In this document: piece after piece, positions 24,090 to 38,960 of the stretch | Layout: every line of letters starts with the position of its first letter | Numbering within the stretch: the first letter of the stretch is position 1 | Source: Atherinomorus stipes | Lineage: Eukaryota; Chordata; Actinopteri; Atheriniformes; Atherinidae | Direction: 5' to 3' | NCBI GenBank assembly: GCA_023101725.1 | Contig: JALJCO010009116.1 | Location: forward strand, 372,001-436,000 | Length of the DNA stretch: 64,000 bases | Notes under the pieces: generated by a model | The model's database searches: none | Told to the model about the DNA's origin: nothing | What the model saw: only the letters and a program-made list of their open reading frames with translations | Program-made: the position numbers and the translations under genes

Positions 24090-24518
24090 AGGGGTGGGGA
24101 AAAAATATCGATACACTGGAATATTGCGATATTTTCATATGCCAATATCAAATCAATATGTAAAAATGCGGAGTTAATCTATTATACTTACAAAATGTTG
24201 TGAGATTTTATCGTTCTGTTACAAAATATCACGATATTTCGTGAATTCTCACAAGATTTCGTAACGGAATGATGAAGTACCATGAGATTTAGTTAGTAAA
24301 ATAGATCGATACTGTGTTTTTAAATGTCAATATGATATCAGAATATGAAAATATCGCAAAATTTCTGTGAATTTTTACGAGGTTTTGTAACAGAACGATG
24401 AAATATTGCAAGATTTTGTTCGTAAAATAGATCACTACCGCTATTTGAATGTCAATATGATATCAGCATATGAAAATATCACGATATTTTAGTGTATCGA
24501 TACTTTTTTCCCACCCCT
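24090..24518. mobile_element. Non-autonomous DNA transposon, ATCGATAC type (429 bp)
   Basis: Inverted ends AGGGGTGGGGAAAAAATATC and GATACTTTTTTCCCACCCCT, with repeated GATATTTTC/GAAAATATC internal motifs. No target duplication is clear. It sits within an older CCGATATCGATACCGATA-rich relic (23935-24089). Confidence 0.75.
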
Positions 24519-25189
24519 GAGAGTTGGCAACAGTGATAATAACCCTGATTTTCTGTATTCTAACAGTTTTTACCGTATGTCTAGGTGATTTTCTTGTTAT
24601 TATACATCTTAACATCCTTCATTAAACATTAAAATACATTGGTTTGCATTGAAAAGAACAGTTCTATAATCAAATGGCATTTCAGAATAAATTTTTAACA
24701 TAAAATTGTTTCGCCTCACACACTTGCTCTACACTTCAGTGATGTAGTTTGAACTGTTTTCCATGATATAAGACCTATTACTCAAAAGTGGCCCTGCTTT
24801 TTATCTAAGTGATGAAACCATAGACTTCAATGTTATTTCAGCAAATCAGTGTCCTTCAAAAAATCTAAAATGCTTAACACATCCAATGAAGTAAAAAATC
24901 TTTTTTCTTCTTTCATGTGAGGTTTTTTGAGAGTGAAAGGGTCTCAAATTTGTAATTTTGGTGTTTTTTGGTTGTTTTTTTTTCCCCCAAGCATTTTGAT
25001 CAGTCAGATCACATGCATAGACATCACATGCATAAACATGCATAAACAGTTCACATGCATTAGACAGCTAATAATTTAGGTCAGTCCATTTTTTTTTTCA
25101 TTTTATCTTGAAACAACTTCTCATTGAGCTTTTTTAATCGTGCCTGCTATAATCTAATGCTCTGCACACCTAATGATGACCTGCCACCT

Positions 25190-25805
25190 ACAGGCTATTT
25201 TTTGGCTATTTAACCCACTTTTCAGTTTTAGGCAGTGGGAACATTGTGTGTACAAACTGGAACTTAAAGGGTTAAAATTTTGAAACTCATTGATTTTTTG
25301 GTATTGATGGTTAAGCCACATGTCAGTGATGAAAAAAATGCAACTTTTAATTTTTTGATAATATTTACAGGCCATTATTGACATTGGCCAGTCTGTGCCC
25401 TAAAGAAGCTTTACGTAGCCTTTTTGGAAAAACAAACAAACAAACAAAAAACAAAACACAGTAACACAAAAAGTAAAGATGCAACAAAAAACGTTTTTAC
25501 ACCTTTTTTAAATACTCCAAGGTTCTGATAATCCTGCACACACACACAAAAAAAATAGCATTAATTGTATTTATTTTAACCCCATTTCCAGTTTTTGGAA
25601 GTTGGAGCATTGTTTATGCAAAGTAGAATTTAAAGGGTTAAAATTTTTAAACTCATTGATTTTTTGCTATTGATGGTTAGGCCAGAATTCTGTGATGACA
25701 GCCATGAAAGAAAATGACAACTTTTCATTTTTAGATAATATTTACAGACCATTAACTGACACTGGCCAGTGTGTGCCCTTAAGAAGCTTAACGTAACTTT
25801 TTCTT
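25190..25805. repeat. Diverged tandem duplication (about 230 bp units, offset about 370)
   Basis: 25205-25430 and 25575-25805 share a collinear series of motifs: ACCC-ACTTTTCAGTTTT/CCATTTCCAGTTTTT, AAAGGGTTAAAATTTT, AAACTCATTGATTTTTTG, GATAATATTTACAG, and AAGAAGCTT-ACGTA. Divergence is moderate. No reading frame is conserved, so it is a non-coding duplication. Confidence 0.75.
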
Positions 25806-27500
25806 ATGGAGCTTTGGGATTTTCAGGACAATTTATGCTGGATTCTTTCAACTCTTCAAGTTCACACCTATGTCTCCTCCCAGTGGGAGAGTTCCTGCTG
25901 GAAGTGTGCTCTTAGGGCTGGGAATGCTGGGAAAGGGCTGCAGGATGCATGAGTTGAACTGGTTTAAGTCTACAAAGTTTCCTCTCAGCATGAGATGATT
26001 AGTGAACGTCTGCATCGTTTCCAGAGCAACCGGTATTGTTTCTAGGCTTTAACTCGGGATGAAGCTCTGAAACAGGTCAGCTGTCCTCATTTAGACATCA
26101 AATCTCAGGATTTGGGCAAATCCCGCTAAATGGTGAAGAAGAAGGAGGTTTGACCCACAGAAGCAGAAAGATAGACGAGCGTCCCTCAAATGTTTGCGCT
26201 CTGATTTCCTTTGTTTTCTGTCGTTTGTTTAATGAGGATCGAAACAGCAGGAGGCACCAACAAGCATCACTACTGCTGCTGCTGCTGCTGCTGGTTTGTT
26301 CCTGGAACGCTGCAGACATCGGCGCTTCTTCACCGAGGACAGGAAGTTAAATTGACTGCATGCTGAGCTCAGGGTCAAAGTTTGATCTTCTTTCCTCTCC
26401 TTGGTGATCACGTCCTCTGAAAACAGAAAGCTGAATTGACTGCTTGCTGAGTTCAGGGTCAAAGCTTGGCTTTTCCTTTTTGGCCATTTATTTCTCCTTG
26501 ATTCTCACTCCCCCTCCTCCTCCTCACTTTCCTAGCGTCATATAACAGCCTTCCTCTTCTACTGAAATCTATTCCTGCTACTTTCATTCGTGTGTTCTCA
26601 CTCATGTAGTTAAATCCAGAACAAAGCTGATGACTGCATCTTTGAAAAATCTCTAATCTGTGTTTAATCCTCTGTAGTTTCCAGCATCTATCTCTAGTTT
26701 ACAATGGTTTAATGTGTAGGACAACAAATAAACAGGGGACGTGCATTGATATAAAGAGGTGCACCATGTTGTGAGACTTTATGTGGAAGTCTGTGAGAAA
26801 TAGCAACAAAAGAAACATGTATGTATGCAGCAAAGCTCCAGTCAGAAGGAGATAATACGGCTCAGACGAGCATTTCCACATCACAGAAGATAATTCCCAA
26901 AGGTTTCCTTTTAGACACCACAAACCCCCCAGAAAGGGGAGGGGGTTACTGCTGGCATGTACCACAGATTTAATCTTTCATGTGTTCATGATTTATATCA
27001 AAGCGTTTCTCGCTCCTGAATCACAGTCAGCTCATAAGTAAACTTTACCGAAACATCTAGTCACTGGTTTGTTACCAGCATTGCTTTGGATTGTCACAGT
27101 CGGCCGATACAGATTTCATTAGGGCCAATACCGATATCAGCCTCAGCTGATGTAATTAATGTAATGAAGGATACAATGAAAAGTGATTTTACAACTATTT
27201 CAATATAAAAAAGAACCAAGCACTTTAAATTAAGATATAAAAAGAAACAGTTCCCTTGTAAACAAATATTTTATACATAATATATATACAGCTGTGTGAA
27301 AAAGTTTTTGCCCCTTCCTAATTTCTTACTTTCTTGCATGTTAGTCACACTTAAATGTTTCAGATTAAACAAATTTAAATGTGAGACAAAGATAACACAA
27401 GTAAACAGAAAATGCAGTTTTGAAATGAAGATTTTTTATTTTCAAGGGGGGAAAAACCCAAACTTAAATGTCCCTGTGTGAAAGTGATCTTCCCCTAAAC

Positions 27501-29007
<1,507 letters not shown>

Positions 29008-29402
29008 GATTTCTAGCTTTTGAGGACAGGCAGGTCCTATTTAAGTGATTTCTTGATTGAGATCAGGTGTGGCAGTAATCCAGCCTTGGTGTGGCTAGAG
29101 AAATTGAACTCAGCTTTCCAAAGATGTGATAAACCACAGTTAATTCATGTTTTAACAGAGGGGGCAATCACTTTTTCACACAGGGCCATGGAGGTTTGGA
29201 TCCCCCCCCCCCCAAACTAATAAAAATCTTCATTCAGAATCTTCATTCAGAAACTGCATTTTTCGGTATACTTGTGTTATCTTTGTCTCACATTAAAATT
29301 TGTTTGATGATCTGAAACATTTAAGTGTGACAAACATGCAAAAGAGTAAGAAATCAGGAAGGAGGCAAACACTTTTTCACACAGCTATATCCTGTATACC
29401 CC

Positions 29403-29435
29403 TATATATATGAATATATATATATATATACACAC

Positions 29436-29486
<51 letters not shown>
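29403..29486. repeat. TA dinucleotide microsatellite
   Basis: Nearly pure TA with a short CACACACAACA interruption. It begins just outside the Tc1 element's right end. Confidence 0.95.
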
Positions 29487-29487
<1 letters not shown>

Positions 29488-30684
29488 GGGAATGTATTGT
29501 TTGGTGCAGACATCAGCACAAACCTCAAATATCGGCCGGTTGATGTATTGGTATCCTTGGTTAGGACTAGTCACACCTGTCATCTCAAGGACGCAATTTT
29601 ACTGGCTGCCTTGGTTGAATATCTCATTTTTCTGAGTTGTCTTGAAGGTACTTTGGGAATCTGATCATTTTCAGGACGATGCCTTGGATATGCAGCATGT
29701 TCATCACATCAGCCAAAGCCCACACCCTTATCAGGGCTAATTTTGGGGGAGCAAATGGGTTGTCCTCACCATGCACCAGGTTGAGCATGATTTAGCATTC
29801 ATGCTAACAGTGTCAGGGTTGGGTTGTACAGCAGGTGCAGTGATAGGTCCTCAGAAGTGACAAAAACACAGTGAGTGTTTGTGTTGCCTTTGCAGCTGCA
29901 AGCAGCAGAGTGATACAGACAGCAGGTGAACTTATAAAAGACACACAATCTAAATTCAAATCAGCCTGAGCAGCATATGAGAAGCCACAGAGGCTGGAGT
30001 CCAGGCAGCTGAGACCTGCTGCATCTCTGCTTTCACAAAGCACTCCTGGCACAATTCAAGTTCGTGTCAGTGTTGAAGGATAAAATGATTCAAACCTACA
30101 TGACGAGACTTTATCACACAAAATGCTATAACACACTGCATTTATTTTTCTATAGCTTCACCAGGTAAAAAGTTGTTTAGAAGATATCTTTGCTGTTAGA
30201 GATTGGGGGCTCTTAGGGTTAAGAAGTTGCTCGAGCAGCTGTTTAGAAATTTCTGTTGCATGAGAGGCTACTTCTTTCAGTTGAGAGTAAATCAGATGTA
30301 GATTCACGTAGAAACAAGCTAAATCTTTTGGAGAAATGCTCAACATGGAAAACTATGAGAACTTTTGCGTGGCGTTGGTCCATTAAACTGGCAGCTTTTA
30401 AAATAAAAAATCTATCCTGCAGGGAATGACGTCACCTAAAAAAAGATGCAACTGCTTGCACTGGGGTAGACCCCTTTTCCCTGCAGAACTGCATTAATTC
30501 TTGGTGTTATAGATCTAAAAGGGTGTTGGGAACATTCTCAGAGATTTAGCTCCATACTGACGTGACAGCATCACACAGCTGCTGCAGATTTCTCTGCTGC
30601 ACATCCATGACCAGAGAGTAGCGTTATGTTCGTACCATTGTATGTTTCAACGTTGCCTCGGGACCAGGTCATCAATTACAAGAG

Positions 30685-30745
30685 AGAACTGCTTCTTAGT
30701 TGGCCTTTCTGGTTCAATAAAGGTTAATTAAAATGAATAAAAACA
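30685..30745 (+). mobile_element. LINE 3' tail (TTCAATAAAGGTTAATTAAA)
   Basis: GGCCTTTCTGGTTCAATAAA then GGTTAATTAAAATGAATAAA, a common fish non-LTR retroposon tail. Confidence 0.6.
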
Positions 30746-33700
30746 CTTCTTTAGCAAGCAGCACGAGTGGAATGCACCATTTGTAAGAATTTCCATACCA
30801 AAGTGAACGTCTCTGCTTGTTCTTGTCCCGGCAAAGTTGTTTGACACAGCGGAAATTCTGCTTGGTAAATACTGTAAATGCTGCACTTTTCTATCATGGC
30901 TCTTTGAACAGTTTAAGTTCCTGTAGTGCCACATCTATTCAGATACTCTTCTCAATGTCTTAAGGGGTTAAGGGGAAAAGCAGTAAAATGTGGGAAGCAA
31001 TCATGGTTTTTATAAAAACATTCCTTTTACAATGCAACCATCACACTCATGGATGCCAGTTTACCAATGATTCTATCCAGGATAAACACAAAACCTACAT
31101 AAACTCATGTTGTTTTCTGGCTGCCTTTGGGAAACATCATAACTACGGTTGTGCATCGAATATCGAGGGAAACCTTAGAAATATATTCAGGGATTAAAAT
31201 AGTGGAAAGACGGGTAGAGAAGACGTCTGTGTGCTGTGGGGGTGTAGGGGGGTACAAACTTTACGACAGTGAAAGGACGCCACTAGGGGTTCTGCTTTAA
31301 GAAGAACCTATGTGCACTTTGTTGTACTGTTTTCCGAATTTCACATGAATTTCTGTTATTTATGTGCAATTGATTGACATTATTCTGTAATTCATTTCAA
31401 ATGGATTCACTTTGGTCAATAAATTCAGAGCATCTTCAGTGACACATATTGTGGTGTATCGTGGATTACATTTATTGCTATATATCAATTATTGCAGAAT
31501 CGCTGTATCGTGATATTATCGTTATCAAGGCAAAATATTGTGATAGTATCGTATTGCAAGGTACGATATCTGAGTGATTCCCAACCCTCAGAGACATCAG
31601 CTATAACTGTTTTTAGCTTTCATATGCTGTTCCTCTCACAGCCACTTATGGTTGCGTATTATTTTTCAAGCTAATCATCATTTTTAACCCCGCATGCTCA
31701 TACTAGCAACACAGAGAGGCTAGAGAGTTCATGTCTTTTGTAGTTGGGGTCATGAAGCATGTTCCTGTCATACCCAGTACGTCGGTTTGACCATGTGATG
31801 TTGACTTCACAGGTCATTTTTCTTACATGTTTTTCCTAAGAGTGAAGCAGACCTGAAGTAAACATGGCGGTTTCTGGGTTCGCCCACTGTGGGAAGCCTA
31901 CTTTGCCATTAGCAGCAGTTTAGAAGCTGTCAGCATTCATCTAATGAGTTTCTATCATTAGCTGTTATGTAAATTGTAATCATTGAGCAATGTCAGCAGT
32001 GGCTCTATGATTGGTTTATTAAAGAGATTTACAAGGATAGAAAAGTCATTTAACATTAGCTCATTAACAGGATCATTAAGGAGACATTCTGTCTTACAAG
32101 AAAGGTTAAGAGGGGAAACGGGGGGTAAGATGACAAGTTTGATCTCATCAGTCTGTCAGTGCAGATATCTCTGGATTCTCCGCTCTCATCCTTTCATGTT
32201 CGTATTTTACTAGCCAACAGTCCTTCCGGATGTTTTTGTTCGCACTTTCTTGGTATATCAACCATATCCAAGTGTACTTTTACACCATTGCCATTCCCTC
32301 CTTCAGCTCTGACAATGGTCCTGGTACTGAGGATGCCAAGCAATGGAGACTTTTGGGTGTTGGTCTTTTACATCTTGCTAATGCGACTTCTTGCATTAGC
32401 AAGTAGAAGGGTATTGTTGGTGTAGCATTTATTTTGTTCCAAAATTATCTGTACATTCTGCATTAAAGGCACTGTAGAAGATATTTCTTTCAACAATTTT
32501 TGCAATATTTGATGAAATTGGGTTCAAACCCCATATGCTATGATTAATTAAAAGCTTTTAATATAAAAATATTATTATAAATCAGCTATGAAAGTAACGG
32601 GGCTAGAAAAAAATCCCCCAATCACCTCTGCATTCCTTACGTTTTTCATTTCATTGACAGTATTGGCTCGTCAATCACTTTTTCTGCTGTATTAAGAGTG
32701 ATTGACGGTCAATTAACGGATAATAGGGGACTGATCAATGAGAGAGGTTGATTGGTGAGAGTAATACTACGTACCGGAAGCTGCCCTCTCTTGTTTGATG
32801 TTTACAGCAGGTAGCTAACAGTCGTTCTGCTCGCAGTTGGTGATGTTCAGACGATGAAGTCTGTTTTACTTGTGTTTGGTTCATGATGGAAGAATCTGTT
32901 GCCGAGGGCAGCATATGTTGCTAGGACAATTAATTTGTCCACATTAATGCTGCCATCAAAGAAGGGTCAATGAGCTTTTCCAAGGTTGATGTTTCAACCA
33001 TGTACCATCAAACAGCCCGGCTTCTGAACTGCATCTGAAATGGACCTTAATCTGAGATACTGTAGGCTACATTGTCCAGTGTTGGTGAGTGTGTGTGAAT
33101 TGTAGCTTCAGTTTCCTGTTCTTAGCTGACAGGAGTGGCACCCGGTGTGGTCTCCTGCTGCATTCTGGTCCAGACAACTGCTGCTGGGGATTTTTTTCAA
33201 AAAAAAAACACTAGAGATGGTTGTGTGTGTGAACCCAGAAATACTTTATCCAACAACCATTAAAGCATCTGTGAAATCCTCGTGTCCGCGATATCCCACA
33301 TTTTCTCTTTCTCTCCCGCAGCTCTGCGAGCAGACAGCGGGTGTCGGGTTTCAAACCTTTATTTCTCTGATTTTTTTCATAGAAACACGCTCAAAAATGA
33401 CGTCAGGACTAAAGCTGTATGTCGGTGGCGATGTAGTGAAACCAAGCAGTAACAGTACAAGATTTAAAGATTTAAAGGTCTGTTATATTCAGTAATGTCG
33501 CCTGTTGTAATAATATATAATATGATATATATAATATTATATATATAATATAATAAAATAATAATGTGTTGCTTTTCTGTGGCTCTGAATTGGGGGAGGG
33601 AAAAAAAGATTGTTGTTGTCTTTTAAACACCCAGTTACAGAGCAGTTCTGATGCAAACTGGACTCCATGCTGTCGGTTTGTTATTTTGTTGTAGGGAGGG

Positions 33701-33977
33701 GACAGTGTAGTTCAGGAAGGAAGGTGATTGGCTGGAAATACAACGTCATATCCCGAACTTGGCGTAATATGCCAACTGCCAAACAGCCAATTTGTAAATG
33801 CTTATTTTGCTATGTAGGCAGACACACCCAGGGGAAAAGGAAAAGCTAATGTATAATTTAACTCCGTATGGGGCATAGGCAGGCTGGGGAAACTAAAACA
33901 TATGATAAAAAACCTCAAAAAATGCAAATTTCATGCCAGGGGCACTTTAAAACAAGTCAAGGAGTTTTATTGCAGAT

Positions 33978-34510
33978 TAGGGCTGCCCCATTATGGAAAA
34001 AATCATTATCACGATTATTTTGGTCAACGTTGAAATCACAATTATTTGAACGATTATTTTCAAGTTAGATTGCATTAATTTAGCATTTCTCTCTAAGGTT
34101 TCTAGCACTGAAAATAAATATAGGCTACATATATGTACCTTACAGCTATGTTGAAACAAATCTAAAATAAACGATGTATCCAACTGTTCTGCAATTTCTC
34201 TATATTTGAAAAAAATAAATATACTTACTTATATGAAAAACATCCCAAAATAAACTTTGTTGAGCTTTAGTGCAATGCTAAAACATTCCAAATCTAACAT
34301 TTTTGTTAGTGAAACCCAACAAACTGCCTGGGATAACCTCAGAATAACTTTTAGAAATTGTGCCAAGAAAAATGGCAAAAAAAAAAAAAAAAAAAAAGAT
34401 ACTACTAATAATAATGATAATAATTGTTTCAACTTTATTATATAAGTTTGGAGATTGTTTGACACTAAAATTGAAATTACGATTAAATTTTGATTAATTG
34501 CACGGCCCTA
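33978..34510. mobile_element. hAT-like non-autonomous element (533 bp)
   Basis: Starts TAGGGCTGCCCCATTATGG and ends TTGCACGGCCCTA. Flanking 8-mers TTGCAGAT (33970-33977) and CTGCAGAT (34511-34518) differ at one base, an aged target duplication. It shares ATTATGGAAAAAA-ATTAT and GAAAT-ACGATTA motifs with the 13917 element. An A run (about 34377-34397) lies inside. Confidence 0.83.
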
Positions 34511-35780
34511 CTGCAGATAATGTCTTATATAGTGGCTGCCCCGTCTCCCCCATTATACCGGACGTTCACTGAACGGTGAATCAACGTAGCATCTTCCCAA
34601 GGAGTCAAAGTGATGCAGAAACTTTACCGGTGAGTAAATGCACGTATAAACTCCTAGAAATAAGGTCCAGGTTGAAAAAAAAAAGAAAGTTATACTTTAA
34701 ATCCCCTTTCTGCCTCATTCTAATGCTCAGTTTGAACTTAAGCAAGTTGTCTTCACGTCTACATGACTAGATGCTGCCGTGTGATTGGCTGCTGGTGATA
34801 ACGTTGCTGGTGTGACTTTGCTGTGTAAAGCTACTTGCTTTACTCTCTTGTAGTTTGGTTGCTTATGTCCTCTCGCCTTTGTGGCATCTTATCTAATAGA
34901 TTTCTCACCTACCAGCAGAGGTGACATTTCCCTTCAGTCTCGGGTGAGATTGGAAAGAACCAGCAGAATCATGTCCACAAGTCATAAGCGAAGGGACAAA
35001 CTTGTTTGTCTGGAAAACCCCGCAGAGGCCCTTCACAGTTTTTATTACCCATGAATTTTGTATCTGAAAGTTCAGAGGCAGGTTTAATGCAATCATTTAA
35101 ATCTGCTCACAGATTCCAGGGCAGCTTGGAGGAAAAATAATAATAAAAAGGTCTTTATTGAATTGCTCATGTCTCGTACTAGTTGTTGTTCCTGGAGGCT
35201 TCGGCAGCCTTGTTGATATAAAAGCTGTGAGGGCTGAACGAGGGCAGAAGTCAGCAGGCGTCTGTGTTTATCTGCAACAGGCTGATGGTTGTTCGGGTGA
35301 GCTGGATCAGACAGAAACGGTGAGGGTCCTTACCCAGACATCCACGGTGTCCCCATGTCTTTCATCCCTCCTCCTGCAGGTCAGAGTCTAACCCTCGTCT
35401 CTGTTTCCCCACCTGCACCTGCTGTCCTTGTCTTTGTTTGCTGCTCCGGTTTTGAATGTTTTATTCTCTTTGCAGCCACCTTTCCTGTGAGCTCAGCTCC
35501 TCTTCCTCACTCCTGCTGCCTTTTCTTTCCCGCCCAGCACAGTTCAGTCTACCAGCATGCAGCATTTCTGTCTGGTCTCAGTGTTAGATTGGCTGATTAG
35601 AGGCCACACCAAGCAAGGCTCGCTTCCTTCATGACCTGCATGATGTCATGAGGAAGACGAACATATTTAATTCACCTTAAATTCAAGAAACTCAGCAACT
35701 TCTTTTGTTTGTTGGTTCTGCAGTTTAACTGTCTCGTGTGTGTCCAGTTTTCAGCTCGTCTTTATTTCATTTATACAGGA

Positions 35781-36669
35781 CTAGGGGTGTGACGATACAC
35801 TCAACTCATGAGATGAGACAATACATGATATTGGGTCCATGAGAATGAGACGAGACAATTTTTTCACATTACTTTTGAGAAAACTAAAATGACAAAATAT
35901 GGCTTGCAAAAATCGTCTTTATATCAACAATTTAGAAATTTTTATAGTTGCATTCATGCATGACTAAAGCATAAACTTTCACACTTAAACTCCATTCCAA
36001 AAAGAGAATAAAATATTTCTTCTTTTTAAGGTGCAAAACTGCAACCAAAGTACAACTCTGTCAATATATAGTTTGAAGAGTGCAAACAGAGACATTAGTT
36101 TGGTTTTCAATCAACAGTGTACAATTTCCTACAGTAATTTTAAATGTATTTTGTCCACATTTTTCATTAAAAAGCATGAATATCTGACAGTAAACCCGGG
36201 GTGAGATCAGCTAGTGGCAATGTTTAATTTTCAGTCCGGTTCATATAGCTGCGGTGCATGTTCTGCTGCAGCTGGGAGCAGAGATGATGCTGTGTGAGGA
36301 CTGAACTTCTGTGTTTCTGAAGAAGGGGGGGGGGGGCTTTGTTAGAGAAGACTAAACAAGACTTACTGTCACAGTCTCCAAAAGTCTCCAACCGCAAGAA
36401 AAAGTCAAAGTCACTAGACTTGTTGCTAATAGCTTTTTGGGGGAAAAAAAAGGAAAAGAGGGATCTTAAAACTCACTAAATCGTCGCTAAGTTAGCAACA
36501 GATTGCCGCTGCTGCTCTTCTTCTGTCAGTTTCTGGCAGACTAGACATTTCAAAGGCACATTACTGCCCCCTACAGGTGACCCGTGAGACAACTGTTTGT
36601 TTAAATGGGAAATCTCACCAAATTAATTTTTGCGAGATCTCGTGGCAGAACACCTTGTTATACCCCTAG
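35781..36669. mobile_element. DNA transposon with CTAGGGGTGTGACGATAC ends (889 bp)
   Basis: Left end CTAGGGGTGTGACGATACAC, right end TTATACCCCTAG. AGATGAGACAATAC and GAGATCTCGTGGCAGAAC subterminal motifs are typical of this fish family. No transposase and no clear target duplication. It ends 7 bp before the element at 36677. Confidence 0.72.
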
Positions 36670-36676
36670 TGACTAA

Positions 36677-37252
36677 GGCCTGGGATATACTTGCTGTTGG
36701 CGACGCGTACGCGTTCGCATCATGGCGCCCACGCGTTCCCAGCGTACCTACGGCACGTAGGTCGCTCGCGTTGACGCGAGGTAACGTGCCGCATGCGCGT
36801 GGTGCAATATTGACTTGAACGCTAGAGGTGCTCGTGCGTACAAAAAGCGTGAACACGAGGTCAGAGGTAAACACAATGGCGTCGGCGAGTAGTTTTGAAG
36901 AGCGTCTGTCGGACCTGGTCCGAAACTACAGAGACTTATATGATATTTCCTCCCTGTTGCACAGCGACCTCTTTTTCTTTCGCAGTAGCAAAAGTAAAAT
37001 GATCGTTTCTTCTTCGAGAGCAATAACATTGTCCATTTTCCACATGACACCTGGGTCGTTCCCGTATGCCCCGGAAAACAATCTGACCGGCAGACTGACC
37101 TTTTTACATTCTCATGAAGTGCTGTGTACTCCTCCTAGGGGTGGCCTCCGGTATTGAGCGTTTCGGCCGCGAAGTGCTGCAGCAAGTATATTCACAGACG
37201 ACGCAGACCGCTTGCATGAACGTTTGCGTCCACAGCAAGTATATCCCAGGCC
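36677..37252. mobile_element. PIF/Harbinger-like element (576 bp, CpG-rich)
   Basis: Perfect inverted ends GGCCTGGGATATACTTGCTG and its complement, flanked by TAA on both sides (36674-36676 and 37253-37255), matching the 3-bp duplication of PIF/Harbinger. The interior is strikingly rich in CG dinucleotides (GACGCGTACGCGTTCGC near 36702) and contains a short MADF-like frame. Confidence 0.85.
36876..37157 (+). pseudogene. MADF-like fragment inside the Harbinger-like element
   Basis: The frame from ATG 36876 starts MASASSFEERLSDLVRNYRD followed by LYDISS. The ERL-x-x-LV-x-x-Y-x-x-LYD pattern is the opening helix of MADF/Myb-SANT-like domains. In PIF/Harbinger transposons such a domain belongs to the DNA-binding partner protein of the transposase. 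After about 35 residues the similarity stops and the frame ends at 37157, so this looks like a fragment retained by an internally deleted element. Function unlikely; a host gene exon is an alternative I consider improbable, since the element ends enclose it. Confidence 0.5.
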
Positions 37253-38672
37253 TAAATATCTATACACAGATATATGGAATATTTTATGCTGCAATATCAT
37301 ATCGGTGTGAAACTATCCAGAATTGATCTTTTTCATGAACAAAATCTAGCTAGATTATATTGTTCTATGAAAAAATTTGCAAGATTCTGTTGTTCTACAT
37401 GCAACGGTCCAGCATGCAGAGTCTCTGCTTTCCACTGATTTCTATGTGCATTTGCAGGTTCAAGTTAAACTTTGTACACAGTGGAAAGTACAACTTTAAT
37501 GTGTGTCCAGGTTTTCATGAACCACTCAGTTGTTTGATATTATAATGCTCTGACAGAAATATTTTTCATGTGTACCAACATGCATTGTCATTTACTCATG
37601 TACTACTTTCTTTCACAAATATCACATGAATTTATGTACATTTATACAATTTTAACCATACTGAGGTAATATTGTTTTAAAGCACTTTATTTTTACTTTA
37701 TTTGCACATGTATTCAGGTGGGTTTTCCTAAAGTGAGAAATATTTATGTTCGGAGGGACAACTGTGAATGGATTTATTTTGAGATCCAAGTGGTGAAGAA
37801 ACCTGTCCAAGTTTAATAAATGAAACATGGAGAAATTGAAATTGACTGATTTTATTGTTTCAGTCATCCGATGTACAGTATGTACACAGTGCAGTTAGAA
37901 TATTGCAATATATTGCAGTGTCACAGTTTTGCAATATTGCATCATATCGTAACCCATGTATCACGATATGTATCATATTGTGAAGCCTTTGCCAATACCC
38001 ACCCTTATTCAGGACTCATAACAGCAGGCCAAGATCTTTTACAGAGCAAGTTGAAAGGAAATGAAAGGACACGACAGTTACATGAAACCAAACTGGAATT
38101 AATAATAATGAAAAACAATACAGATGGTGACCAAAGCAAGAACTTAAACTAAAATAATAGCCTTCAAATAGATCATATGTCGAAATATCAGAGAGGACAA
38201 AAAAGAATAAATTAAGAGAAAGCTGACAGACAAGGTTAAGATGGGTTTTAAAACCTGATGGTTTCTGTCTCACACACAAACCAACAGCTGGTTCTGTAAA
38301 AGAGAACAAAATGTTAATTACAATTCTTAGCCGTTGACAGAGTTTCTGTTGGTTACTGTTTGTCGTGGTTATGGTCCCGGTTTCCCTGAACTCTCAAAAA
38401 TCAAACTGTTGTATCATCATTTTGCTAAAAATAAGTAGAACATTGTCTGAAGGAAGCAGTCCTTATTTTGAAATCATGATGTTCAAGATTTTCAAAGCAT
38501 ATCTTCCACATTCCCTGTTTTGGCTTTTGTAGGATTCAACCAACAGGGTGGGAGTAAATACAAACTTCCTGCCTGAACAGCACAGATCCGTAGCCAAGAG
38601 TCTGCAACGAAAACAATCTGTTTACATGTTTATTATTTTTCTTTGTTCTAATAAACCTCTCCTCTACTGCAG

Positions 38673-38960
38673 GTCCTCTGAGGGTGGTCGTCCCCACCGA
38701 GTCCGTCTCTTCCTACCTGGGGGACACCGCTCTGCTCCGCTGCGAGGTCTCAGGAGACCCCACACCTGTCATACGATGGCAGAAGAACCGGGAGGACCTG
38801 CCACAGAGCTTCGAGCCCGACTCCCGCCTCGCGGTGCTGCCGTCCGGCTCGCTGCAGGTGAGCCGAGTTCAGCCGCCAGACTCGGCCACGTACCGCTGTC
38901 TGGCCGACAACCCCGGCAGCACCAGGACGGGGACGGATGCAGAGCTGCGAGTGCTCCCAG
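38673..38960 (+). CDS. dcc: dcc exon encoding Ig domain 2
   Basis: Second visible dcc exon, 288 nt (96 codons), phase 1 at both ends. The acceptor is CTACTGCAG (AG 38671-38672) and the donor is GTAACT from 38961. Its first two bases complete the Gly codon begun by the previous exon, giving VAG-PLRVVVP. It holds one complete Ig domain: Cys 38741-38743 in LLRCEV, Trp 38776-38778 in IRWQKN, and Cys 38897-38899 in YRCLADN. DCC-like signatures rather than neogenin ones are GDTALLRCEVSGDPTP, the VLPSGSLQVSR stretch and NPGSTRTGTDAE. The ectodomain faces outside the neuron; the second Ig domain packs within the Ig1-4 horseshoe. GC content is high compared with the flanking introns. The previous intron is 21.1 kb, the next 12.8 kb. 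Confidence 0.95.
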
